64,000 bases of DNA from the NCBI GenBank assembly GCA_038243995.1, contig JBBRTV010000028.1, forward strand, positions 1-64,000, written 5' to 3'. The notes beneath the pieces are model-generated. The model saw only the letters and a list, made by a program, of their open reading frames with translations, ran no database searches and was not told the origin of the DNA. Shown piece by piece: positions 1-7,943 of the stretch (positions are counted from its first letter, which is position 1; each line of letters begins with the position of its first letter). A program made the translations under genes and the position numbers. Source of the stretch: Scleromatobacter sp038243995 (GTDB lineage: Bacteria > Pseudomonadota > Gammaproteobacteria > Burkholderiales > Burkholderiaceae_C).

Positions 1-1829
1 ACTGGGACCGAAAACAACGCTTGCCTGACGACCGGATGGAGCTCTATCGGATCGCGCTCGAACTCCTGTTGGATGGTCGCGATGCTGACCGGCTTATTGC
101 GACTCATTCCAACCTGGGCCGATTCGAGAAGCAGGAAATCCTCGATGACCTGGCCTACTGGATGCTATTGAATTCGTACAGCGAGGCCTCGACGGACCAG
201 GTACTGAATCGTATCGATCGTTGCTTGCCGCGTCATCCCAACTTGAAGCTTTCGTCCACGGAGGTGCTGCAGCAACTCCTCGAACGCAGCGGGGTCCTGA
301 GGCAACCTCAACATGGCGTCGTGGACTTCATCCACAAGACGTTTCAGGAGTACATGGGCGCGCGTGCGGCAGTCGATGGCGGAGATCTTGGCATCTTGAT
401 CGATCACGCCAAACGGGAAGACTGGCGCGAGACTATCGTGTTCGCCGCCGGTCACACCAAGGGTGTCGTTCGGCGACGGCTTATTGAAGGCTTGCTCAAG
501 GCGAAGTGGTTCTCCAGCCGCGCTCGGGAAGAGAATGTGACGGTGGCTTGCTGCCTCGAGACGGTCGGCAGTTTGGAACCCGACTTGATGGAGGAGCTCA
601 AGAAGACCGCGAAGTCGCTGTTCCCGCCTCGCAATTTCGAAGACGCACGCCTGCTCGCACCCGCCGCCGCGCTTGAGCCGGGTTGGCTTCTTGGCCACGA
701 GTTGCAAGGCCTGCCGACTGCCGCCGCATGCATCAGGACCGCCACCTACGTCGCGACCCGTCCCATGCTGGACGTCATCGTTGAACTGGCGCGCGCCGGA
801 GGGGACCTCATAGAACGTGAGGTGCTCCGAGCTTGGTCGACCTTCGATTTCGAGCTGTTCTACGAGACCGTGATCCGGCACAACTCGATATTGTTCGCAG
901 GCCGCTTCGATGCGATTTCCGCTGACTACCTGCACTTGCTCCAGCTGTTGGTGATGCGGCTGGGAGTGAAGGCCGATCGCGAGAAACTCTTCGCGGGTCT
1001 GGACAGCGTGCGTCTGCGAGGAGAGCTGAGTCTGTCCCAACGCGCTTCCAGCTTGATGGAGTCGGGGACGTCTGCGGGTGGGTACGGGCCGCCGTTGACG
1101 CTGGCAGAGGCGACGCTGCTCTCTCGTATCCACGATATCCGGCGCCTGGTTCTGGACAAGGTTGAACCGGGCGCGATTTCTCGTCTTTCTCAGTTGCCTG
1201 CGCTCGCGGCAGTTGAGTTCGAGACCGCCGATGTTGGCGACATCGCCGATTGTTCTGGAATTTCTCAATTGGAGCACCTCGTGATTCTTGGTGATGTCGG
1301 CGACTTTCGCGTGGTGGAGGGCCATCGGCGCCTGAAGCGGCTTGACGTTTCACGCACGGCCCTGCGCGATGCCAAGATGCTGCCCCAAATGGGCCTCGAT
1401 TACCTGGCGATTCCTTCCATCCGCGGTCTCGCGTCCTGGAGCGCGAAGAATCACGTCGACACGCTGCTACTGCTTTATCTGCCGGTGATGTTGCCGGATC
1501 TGCGCGAGATGGCGCGCCTGAACACGCTCCAGGGATTGACGCTGGTCTGCGACCACGCACAGAGCGCCGCAATAGAGCTGCCTTTGCCAGCGAGGCTGCG
1601 CGACCTCGCTGTCGTCGGTGCCGGCCTGGTCGACTTTCGAGCCAGCAAGCCGATGGAGGAACTGAAGACCGTCCGACTGACCCGTGTCCGTGCCGTCAAG
1701 GGGATCGCGAGGCTCCTGGCGAGCCCTGCACTAGAGAGAATTCATCTGGAAGGCTGCGGCGATCTCGATCTTGAGAGGACGATCGGGCTCGAACTGAGCG
1801 GCCGAGCAGTAGAAGTGATCCACAACTGA
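1..1829 (+). CDS. NACHT-class STAND NTPase, C-terminal part (cut by left edge)
   Basis: The reading frame is open from base 3, so the true start and the nucleotide-binding P-loop lie outside the window; 608 codons are visible. The first visible residues (LPDDRMELYRIALELLL) match the segment that follows the ATPase core in bacterial NACHT proteins, and VVDFIHKTFQEYM (about bases 320-360) is the usual winged-helix signature closing the NACHT module. The remaining ~450 residues are helical and then, from about base 1100, become degenerate leucine-rich repeats (for example LKRLDVSRTALRDAKMLPQM), which suggests a sensor domain. Known bacterial NACHT proteins are antiphage sensors that oligomerise on detecting a phage protein. 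What effector sits at its N-terminus cannot be seen. The family call is strong; the defence role is inference. Confidence 0.75.
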   Translation, partial: WDRKQRLPDDRMELYRIALELLLDGRDADRLIATHSNLGRFEKQEILDDLAYWMLLNSYSEASTDQVLNRIDRCLPRHPNLKLSSTEVLQQLLERSGVLRQPQHGVVDFIHKTFQEYMGARAAVDGGDLGILIDHAKREDWRETIVFAAGHTKGVVRRRLIEGLLKAKWFSSRAREENVTVACCLETVGSLEPDLMEELKKTAKSLFPPRNFEDARLLAPAAALEPGWLLGHELQGLPTAAACIRTATYVATRPMLDVIVELARAGGDLIEREVLRAWSTFDFELFYETVIRHNSILFAGRFDAISADYLHLLQLLVMRLGVKADREKLFAGLDSVRLRGELSLSQRASSLMESGTSAGGYGPPLTLAEATLLSRIHDIRRLVLDKVEPGAISRLSQLPALAAVEFETADVGDIADCSGISQLEHLVILGDVGDFRVVEGHRRLKRLDVSRTALRDAKMLPQMGLDYLAIPSIRGLASWSAKNHVDTLLLLYLPVMLPDLREMARLNTLQGLTLVCDHAQSAAIELPLPARLRDLAVVGAGLVDFRASKPMEELKTVRLTRVRAVKGIARLLASPALERIHLEGCGDLDLERTIGLELSGRAVEVIHN

Positions 1830-1993
1830 ATCCGCAGCCAGGCGGGTATGCAGGTCTGGCGACTGCTTTGCCAAACGATTGCAGCCGACCGCGCGGACGG
1901 GTCGGATGGCGGCAAGTCGCTCACACGACGCCATGGCCGAGACAACACGGAGGCTCGCCGCCGGGCGGTCAGCGAACGCGAAGCCGCCCCGCG

Positions 1994-2389
1994 TCAATTC
2001 AGGAAATCGTTGCGAGGCAACTCTTCGACGATGAAGTCCATCAGTGCACGCACCTTGGCCGCAGGGCGTCGGCCGACAGGATGGACGAGGTTGAGCGGCT
2101 GCGGCGGCGGCTGGAAGTCATCCAGCACCGCGATCACTTCGCCTGACGCCAGCTCCGGCGCAAAGAGCCAGCCCGGAGCCTGCGTGATGCCGAGGCCTGC
2201 GAGGACGGCGGCGCGAACCTGCTCGGCGTCCGCGGTTCGGAAGCGGCCATGCGGATGGTGCACGTGGGCCTCTCCGTCGACCTGGAAGCGCCACGCCCGG
2301 ATCTCGCGCATCGGCGAGAAGGCGATGCACGGGCGGTGCTCCAGGCCGTCCGCTGCACGCGCGGTCGACGACGCATCGAGGTTCGTCAC
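1994..2389 (-). pseudogene. LysR-family regulator, C-terminal fragment
   Basis: 131 codons corresponding only to the distal half of a LysR effector-binding domain: AWRFQVDGE, then AGLGITQAPGWLFAPELASG, and the usual tail PAAKVRALMDFIVEEL. The N-terminal winged helix-turn-helix and the first half of the binding domain are absent, and the upstream sequence (2390-2599) shows no LysR similarity in any frame. With no DNA-binding domain it cannot work as a regulator. It is best read as a truncation left by a rearrangement, in a patch that also contains an ATPase stump and inverted repeats. Confidence 0.7.
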
Positions 2390-2599
2390 CGCGCATTGGC
2401 ATCGCTGAGGGACGCGCAGCCAGCTCGGAGCACCGGCCCCTTGCGGCGTCTGCCAAGTAGCAAGAACTGTCGATGAGCAATATCGAATGGCAGGGCCGCG
2501 ACGATGAGCCGACGTCGGAAGGCACCAATCGGCGCGAAAGTCTCGTTGTGGCGAAATGCGCCTTTCGTTCCAGCGCTCACTGCCAAGGTGTTGGCTGCC

Positions 2600-2926
2600 T
2601 TATGCGCGCCAGTCTTCGCCCGGCATGATCCGTTGCATAAACTCATCGAACAGCGGAACCGTGAACGCGGTGTCGCCATGGCTCGGGCTCCAAATCATGC
2701 CTTTGACGATAAGCGAGCTGCGCACGGGACCCAACGAGCTGACCTCCCGCTTCAGGCAGTCGGCGATTGCCCCGGATCGATGGGGGCCGGGTCCAAGCTC
2801 AGCCATGGCGCGCAGGTAGCGCTTTTCCTGCGGTGTCAGCCGATCGAACGCGCGGCGACGACGGCTGTCGCCGCTCTCGACGAGAGCTTCTTCCGTGTTC
2901 GATTCGATCCGAACTATGCATAGGAC
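2600..2926 (-). pseudogene. AAA-family ATPase, C-terminal stump
   Basis: The frame open between stop codons at 2927-2929 and 2600-2602 reads FDRLTPQEKRYLRAMAELG, PHRSGAIADCLKREVSSLGP, then GMIWSPSHGDTAFTVPLFDE. This is the characteristic C-terminal winged-helix end of proteobacterial Orc1/AAA-type ATPases of about 390 residues. The Walker motifs and the rest of the ATPase are missing. The open frame ends inside the palindrome-bearing site at 2914-2940, so the gene was probably broken at that site. The family assignment comes from remembered sequence patterns, not a search. Confidence 0.65.
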
Positions 2927-2940
2927 TCAACTAGGCATAG
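2914..2940 (+). repeat. 27-bp site, left copy (10-7-10 architecture)
   Basis: Arms CTATGCATAG (2914-2923) and CTAGGCATAG (2931-2940) flank a 7-base spacer GACTCAA. The arm is itself a perfect palindrome. The same unit recurs inverted at 3332-3358, and a single arm-like copy, CTATGTATAG, is at 3255-3264. Arms of about ten bases around a 6-8 base spacer are the layout of tyrosine-recombinase core sites; a binding site or the end of a small non-autonomous element would also fit. Confidence 0.6.
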
Positions 2941-3331
2941 TTGCTCTGGCGGGCCTGGGCTTGCCACGAGTGAATCCAAGCCCAGCGACCGCGTCCACTG
3001 CGTTGCATAGTTTCGAGCCACACAGCACGTGCAGATGCGAGCTACCAGAGGCACGCACGCTTCATAGCGATGCGCCGGTGCGTATCGCCAGACCATGCTG
3101 AGACTCAGCACCTGACGCGGCCACGCGGCGCCGATGCTGGCGGCGCCCCATCACCATGTCATCGCGCAGGGCAGAGCCTGCGTCTTGCCGCCGGTCGTCG
3201 AGCCTCATCGCCGTGGTGAACGACCTTCTAGACGAGCAGCCGGGGCTGCCGAGACTATGTATAGAACTCCCATGTCATTCCCCTCGGGAGGCCGCGCTCC
3301 GCCTGCCTCGACGTCAAGGCCGTCGTGCGAA
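2941..3331. other. Segment between inverted 27-bp sites, no recognisable gene
   Basis: 391 bases bounded by the inverted sites. Short open frames exist on both strands but have no recognisable motif, and two of them simply terminate in the TAG of the palindromic arms (ending ..SYA or ..TYA). No transposase or integrase is encoded here. The following 3359-3625 is also without a gene that I can support. Confidence 0.5.
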
Positions 3332-3358
3332 CTATTTCTAGTTGAGACCTATGCATAG
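3332..3358 (-). repeat. 27-bp site, right copy (inverted)
   Basis: On the plus strand the arms are CTATTTCTAG (3332-3341) and CTATGCATAG (3349-3358) with spacer TTGAGAC. Read on the minus strand the spacer is GTCTCAA, differing from the left copy at one base. The outer arm is identical in both copies, the inner arm has diverged. No clear target-site duplication is visible outside the pair. Confidence 0.6.
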
Positions 3359-3625
3359 GGGTCGAGAGCGTGAGTTCGCAGGCGCGGACAGCGGACATCC
3401 AGACTACCGGCGCCCTGAAGCCGCTGCCGCGCACCGCGCGAACGCCAGCAAGACCTCCTGGACCGGCCGGTGACGCGGCCACGTGCGTACCGCGGCAAGC
3501 TTCGGATCCCGGACGGCATCATGAGTTTGGGGATGCGAAAAAGTTTCCTCCAGGGACGCCTCGCCACAGACAGGAATGCCAGCGATTGCCGCCGTTGACG
3601 TCCCCTCCCCAAGACAGCCCGTCCC

Positions 3626-4612
3626 CTAAATCATCGACTCATCCACCGTAGATCTCCGCCCCACCAGTCCGGCATGATCCTCCAGCCACGCGGACGCTTC
3701 CTGCCGGCCGAGCAGGAACAGCGCCTGCAGGTAATCCGGGTCCGACCGGGCGCGGCTGGCGCTGCTGTTGCCGGTGAGCGCGAGGGTCGCGGTGGCGCCG
3801 TCGATGCGGTGCAGGCGCACCGAGCGGGCGCGGCCGGGGCCGCCGCGGCCTTCGTCGATGAGTTCGCGCAGGAAGCGGAAGTAGTGCAGGTCGGCGACTT
3901 GGGCTGCCCACATGGCGAGGTCCCTGAAGCGTTCGAATATCTCCGGCGCGGTGTTGGGCAGGGCGCGTGCGCGCACCTGGGAGGGCGCCAGCAGGAGGAT
4001 GTCGCACTGGCCCGACCGCGGCAGCAAGGGATACAGCGGCGGGTCGCCGCCCAGGCCGTCGCCCCAGAAGGGACGGCCGTCGACGAGGATAGGCTCGCAG
4101 GCGAACGGGGTGCATGCGCTTGCCAGGAGGTGCAGGGGGTGCAGCGCGACCAGATCGGTGCCGAAGAGGGTGAAGCGGCCGCTGGAGACGTCCATGGCGC
4201 AGGTCGAGAACCTGACCTGGCCCTGGTTCAGTGCGTGGAAATCTATGTGCTTTTCCAGCAGGGCGCGCAAGGCGTCCAGCGGGTGTGCGGCCAGCTTGTC
4301 GAAGGGGGCGAGCACCTGGGCGAAGCGCGCGTCGTCGAGTTGCGACGGCGGGAACACGGGGACGCCCGGCGATTCGAACGCGACGGCACGCCAGAACCTG
4401 GTCAGCGCCGCGCGCCCGGCGTCGCGTCCGCGCGGCCAGGCCGATGCGAGCAGGGCGCCGTTGATCGCGCCGGATCCGACCGCGCTGACGGCTTCCAGGT
4501 CGAATCGGCCGTCCTCCAGCAGCGCGTCGATCACGCCCCAGCCGAAGGCGCCATGGGTGCCGCCGCCGGGCAGGGCCAGCCGCAGGGGGCGTTCTTTGCG
4601 GGGCGTTCTCAT
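3626..4612 (-). CDS. Patatin-like protein with displaced catalytic motifs
   Basis: 328 residues with the patatin lipid-acyl-hydrolase fold. The oxyanion-hole loop is intact (LPGGGTHGAFGWG, residues 14-26). The nucleophile elbow, normally SGTSAGAMN, reads SAVGSGAIN: the catalytic-serine position is Gly46, with a serine one residue later. The Asp motif, normally WDGG, reads WGDG (183-186): again the Asp is one residue late. Both members of the Ser-Asp dyad are thus shifted by +1, or lost. The start is fixed by a four-base ATGA overlap with the upstream TIR-STAND gene, so the two are translationally coupled and probably act together, patatins being common membrane-damaging effectors of conflict systems. 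Whether this copy hydrolyses lipid is open. A piece of this gene is duplicated at about 7802-7886. Confidence 0.88.
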   Translation of the reverse strand: MRTPRKERPLRLALPGGGTHGAFGWGVIDALLEDGRFDLEAVSAVGSGAINGALLASAWPRGRDAGRAALTRFWRAVAFESPGVPVFPPSQLDDARFAQVLAPFDKLAAHPLDALRALLEKHIDFHALNQGQVRFSTCAMDVSSGRFTLFGTDLVALHPLHLLASACTPFACEPILVDGRPFWGDGLGGDPPLYPLLPRSGQCDILLLAPSQVRARALPNTAPEIFERFRDLAMWAAQVADLHYFRFLRELIDEGRGGPGRARSVRLHRIDGATATLALTGNSSASRARSDPDYLQALFLLGRQEASAWLEDHAGLVGRRSTVDESMI

Positions 4613-7338
4613 GGGGTCTCGTCGAGGCCGTGGGCCGACCGCGAGCCGGGCCTGGCGCAGATCACGCGGAACCCGACGTTGTCCCCGCGGTAGCTGCGAT
4701 CCGCCGCGGTGATCCGCAGGGCTTCGACGGTGGCCGGGCTGCCGTACCAGGAGCCTCCGGCGAGCAGGCGGCGATCGGGGAAGGGGGCGGGCGATCGCGT
4801 CCACTCCCAGACATTGCCGGCCAGGTCGAACGCCTGCTGGCGCGAAGCGCCGGCCGGATACATCCCGACGGACGTGGCCTGCGCAAGGCCGGTTGCGGCC
4901 GAGTTGCAGGCGGCGGCGTCCCACCGCGGGCCCCACGGAAATTGCTGGCCCGGCACTGCGCTGCAAGCGGCCCAGCAGCGCTGTCGCGCGCCGGGCAACC
5001 CGATCGTGTAGCCCAGGCCGGCGCCGGCCCACGCGCAGAAGGCCGCTGCATCGTCGTACGACACGCCCGTGGCGGGCAGGTTGCCTGCAGCCGTGTCCGG
5101 CGCCTGCACCGCGAGGCCCGAACCCGCGCGCGCCTGCCGGAACGCCGCGAACTGGGCTCTGGTGACGGCGTAACGCGCGATGAAGAACATGGCGTCCGCC
5201 GAGGTTTCGTCGGCGCCGGGGAACGGGTCGTCGGTCGACGCTTCGACAGGCCCTTGCCAATCGGCCGGGACGGCAGGGATCTCGCACCAGGCCAGGTCAG
5301 GCAAGCCGTCGGCACGCAAGCCGACGCCGGGGCGCGGATCGCCGATGGCGGCCAGCCGCTCGCCGATGACGACCCGGCGCGCATGGCCGGTCTCGGGCAG
5401 CGCCAGTTCGTCGAGAAGGCGCTCGCATTCCGGGCGCAGGAAGCTGCGCAGCGGTTCGTCGACTTTGTCGCGCTCGACGCGCAGGCGCGCGAGCGCGGCG
5501 AAAAGCGGAACCTGGCGCTCGTGCTGCCAGAGGCTGGCCGCCGGCCGGCCGGCGGCCAGCCACGTGCCGGCTTCGCGCTCGGCGGTCTGCTGCAGTGCCA
5601 GCTCGGCGCGCACTTCGGCGATCCAGGCGACGAGCGGCGGCCACTGGCCGAGCAGGGCCTCGTGCGCCACCTCGATCGTGGGCAGGCCGTCGCGTTCGTC
5701 GGCGAGCAGCAGCTTGCGGCTGACCAGGGCAGCGATGACGGCGCGGCTGCGCGCCGGCAATTCCGCGGGCGAGGCGATGCGACGCGCACACCGGCCGCTC
5801 TCCGGATCGACGCGCACGAGCCAGGGGATGAACGCGTCGCGCAAGGCCGCCAGTTCATGCAGGCGCGTGTCGGGATCGGGCGAGAGCGCGCTTTCCGCTT
5901 CGTGCGCCACGATCGCCTTCAGCCCGCCGAGCGCGGCGTAGTGCGCCAGGGTCAGGCGGCCGCCGGCGCCGAAGTCGGCCAGCAGGCGGCCCAGGGTGAC
6001 CGCCAGCAAGGGCAGCGCATCGGCGGCACCTTCGCTGTCGTCGAGCAGGGCCTGCACCAGTTCCGGATCCAGCGCGAGCGGATGCCCCGCCGCCGTCGAC
6101 ACTTCGGCCGGCCTGACGATCACGTCCTTGAACTGCGCGCGATCCATGGGCCGCAGGCCGTCGAAGACGCGCATCTTGAGTCCTTGCAGCCCGGCTGCCG
6201 TGCGCAGGTGCTCGAACTGGTCGGCGCGGATCGCGAACACGACGATGGGCGCACGGCCCGCGTCCCCGGCGGCCAGGCCGTGCCGCACCGCGGCGCCCAA
6301 CTGGTCGAGCAGGCGGGTGGCCTCGGCGGTCGATGCGCCGGGTGCGAAGAGTTCCTCCGCCTGATCGATGGCGATGACCACGGTCGCAGGTTCGACCGCA
6401 GCCGTGTCGCCGGTTCGCCCGCGCCGCGAGCGCGTGCGCAGATCGAGCAGCAACGGCGACAGGACGTCGCTGCCGGTCGCGAGGCGCGCCTTGAACTCGC
6501 CCGTCTCTGCCGCGGCGTCGCCCAGGCGCCGTGCGGCGGCGGCCAGGCTGCGTGCCAGGCCCTGGTCGCCGGTGATCGCCGCGCCCTGCGGTCGGATGAC
6601 GTCCAGCGCAATGAACGCCGCGCTGTCCCGCTCCAGCCGCGGCAACAGGCCGGCGCGCAGGAAGGACGACTTGCCCGACCCCGAACCGGCGACCAGCACG
6701 AGCAGGCGCTCGTCCGGCGCAGCGCGCAGGCCGCGCATCAACTGCCGGCATTGGGCGATCTCGGCGTCGCGACCGAAGAAGACCGCGGCATCCTCGCGGT
6801 CCAGCGGCTGCAGTCCGCGAAACGGCGGGCGGTCGGGCGCGCCCGCCGGGGGCCAGGGGAGCAGGCGATCGCCCAGGCCGGCGGCCTCGAGCCCGCGCTC
6901 GAACCGCGCCAGGCCGTCCTGCAGGAACCAGGCTTCTTTCTCGGTGCCCTCGATCCGGAAGACGACTCTCGCGTTCCCGGGGCCGTCGCCGCGCAGCGTG
7001 CAGAGTTGCGTGTCCGCGGTGATGACGTCCGGCAGGCGCGCCGCCAGCCCCGGCGCCATCAGCAAGCCGAAGATGCGTTTGTTCGTGAAGCGGGCCAGCA
7101 GGTATTCGGCCATGCAGTAGCTCGAGTCCAGCCAGGCTTCCGAGATGAGCACCACGACGGCTTCGCAGCGTTCACCGGCGCGCCGCAGCGCGTCCATCCA
7201 GCGGTCGCCCACGTCGATGCCGTGGCCGGCATCGAAGTCGAGAAATACATCGGTCAAGCCGCGTTGCGCGAGCCACGCCACCAGCGCGAGCGTGTCGTCC
7301 TTGTCGCGGCTGGAGTGGCTGATGAAGAGGGTGCTCAC
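4609..7338 (-). CDS. TIR-STAND ATPase-FGE-sulfatase-like fusion
   Basis: 909 residues from a GTG start chosen because the TIR domain begins at once (STLFISHSSRDK); an in-frame ATG at 7404 would add 22 residues encoded by a short tandem repeat. TIR, residues 1-150, keeps the catalytic-type Glu (SSYCMAE, Glu78), so NAD+ cleavage is possible. After the linker PPFRGLQPL and FFGRDAEI comes a STAND ATPase with Walker A AGSGSGKSS (Lys223) and Walker-B-like VVIAIDQAEELF. Residues ~690-895 form an FGE-sulfatase/SUMF1-like domain ending GGSWYGS and DNVGFRVICAR, without the cysteines of true formylglycine-generating enzymes, so probably a ligand-binding module. Arrangement and overlap with the patatin gene suggest a sensor-effector conflict system; this is inferred from domains, not from any assay. 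Confidence 0.88.
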   Translation of the reverse strand: MSTLFISHSSRDKDDTLALVAWLAQRGLTDVFLDFDAGHGIDVGDRWMDALRRAGERCEAVVVLISEAWLDSSYCMAEYLLARFTNKRIFGLLMAPGLAARLPDVITADTQLCTLRGDGPGNARVVFRIEGTEKEAWFLQDGLARFERGLEAAGLGDRLLPWPPAGAPDRPPFRGLQPLDREDAAVFFGRDAEIAQCRQLMRGLRAAPDERLLVLVAGSGSGKSSFLRAGLLPRLERDSAAFIALDVIRPQGAAITGDQGLARSLAAAARRLGDAAAETGEFKARLATGSDVLSPLLLDLRTRSRRGRTGDTAAVEPATVVIAIDQAEELFAPGASTAEATRLLDQLGAAVRHGLAAGDAGRAPIVVFAIRADQFEHLRTAAGLQGLKMRVFDGLRPMDRAQFKDVIVRPAEVSTAAGHPLALDPELVQALLDDSEGAADALPLLAVTLGRLLADFGAGGRLTLAHYAALGGLKAIVAHEAESALSPDPDTRLHELAALRDAFIPWLVRVDPESGRCARRIASPAELPARSRAVIAALVSRKLLLADERDGLPTIEVAHEALLGQWPPLVAWIAEVRAELALQQTAEREAGTWLAAGRPAASLWQHERQVPLFAALARLRVERDKVDEPLRSFLRPECERLLDELALPETGHARRVVIGERLAAIGDPRPGVGLRADGLPDLAWCEIPAVPADWQGPVEASTDDPFPGADETSADAMFFIARYAVTRAQFAAFRQARAGSGLAVQAPDTAAGNLPATGVSYDDAAAFCAWAGAGLGYTIGLPGARQRCWAACSAVPGQQFPWGPRWDAAACNSAATGLAQATSVGMYPAGASRQQAFDLAGNVWEWTRSPAPFPDRRLLAGGSWYGSPATVEALRITAADRSYRGDNVGFRVICARPGSRSAHGLDETP

Positions 7339-7567
7339 GGGGATGCGATGGCGCTCGGTGCGCCGGGGCGATGGCAGGGCGATGGCAGGGCGATGGCCGC
7401 CCATTGTGAGGCGCGGATGCGGTCATGGCGAGACGATGTCGTCTCGTCGTCGGGCTCCTCCAGGTAGGCCGGCGCCGTGGCCGCCCTCGATCACTTCGTA
7501 AGACCAGTATGGGGTGCCCGATTCGCCCAGGCGTGGCGCGAACTTGCGGGCATGTTGCGGGCCGACG

Positions 7568-7611
7568 TGACGCGACGCGACGCGACGCGACGTGCGTGCG
7601 TGCGTGCGTGC
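7568..7611 (+). repeat. Microsatellite (GACGC)n followed by (GTGC)n
   Basis: About four to five units of GACGC run directly into about four units of GTGC, at the junction where the duplicated oligopeptidase fragment skips the interval equivalent to 9065-9730. Slippage or error-prone joining at the deletion point is a plausible origin. Confidence 0.8.
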
Positions 7612-7723
7612 CTGTGCGGTGTCCGCGCGCCACAGGCCGGAGGGCAACGATAGCCGGCCGCCGACGGGCAGGCCGGGTCGCCGCGCGCGCCGGCGGCGAT
7701 GATGCGCACGGTCGCGTCATCAG

Positions 7724-7751
7724 GCATCGGGCATAGGGCATAGGGCATAGG
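7724..7751 (+). repeat. Four 7-bp tandem units (GCATNGG)
   Basis: GCATCGG followed by three copies of GCATAGG, inside the duplicated oligopeptidase scrap. The parent gene has only one GGGCATGGGG at the equivalent place (about 9840-9849), so the repeat expanded after duplication. Confidence 0.8.
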
Positions 7752-7943
7752 GACGGGTGCCGACGTTCACGTGCCCCGCCATGCCGGCTGTACCGCGCCG
7801 CCTTGGCCCCTGGTTCAGCGCGTCGAAATCGATGTGCTTCTCCAGCAGGGCGCGCAAGACGTCCAACGATGTGCGGCCAGCTTGTCGATCTCGGCGTCGC
7901 GAGCGAAGAAGACCGCGGCATCCTCGCGGTCCAGCGGCTGCAC

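Larger units (their letters stand above)
7454..7943 (-). pseudogene. Mosaic scrap of STAND, patatin and oligopeptidase gene pieces
   Basis: Four blocks match neighbouring genes in the same strand sense. 7454-7567 matches 8948-9064 (end of the prolyl oligopeptidase gene). About 7612-7800 matches 9730-9898 (middle of the same gene). 7802-7886 matches 4218-4302 (patatin; translated as LRALLEKHIDFDALNQG). 7887-7942 matches 6757-6812 (start of the STAND ATPase), with about one mismatch in 56 bases. The oligopeptidase blocks have more substitutions and small indels and are joined through a microsatellite. No open frame spans the scrap. It looks like the remains of a second, deleted copy of this gene set. 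Confidence 0.8.

Noticed and set aside
165..1325. Minus-strand frame opposite the NACHT gene
   Set aside because: No domain signature; the plus strand has clear NACHT C-terminal motifs.
3134..3358. Short plus-strand frame ending ..LVETYA at the right 27-bp site
   Set aside because: The ending is just the palindromic arm read as Tyr-Ala-stop, and the same happens in three other unrelated frames around the sites; no ribosome binding site or motif.
3626..5287. A longer patatin reading with about 225 extra N-terminal residues
   Set aside because: The extra part is the shadow of the FGE domain of the overlapping gene; the patatin domain begins right after the ATG at 4612.
4630..7467. A 2.8-kb plus-strand frame opposite the TIR-STAND gene
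   Set aside because: Composition is that of a complementary-strand shadow; the minus strand encodes consecutive TIR, STAND and FGE motifs.
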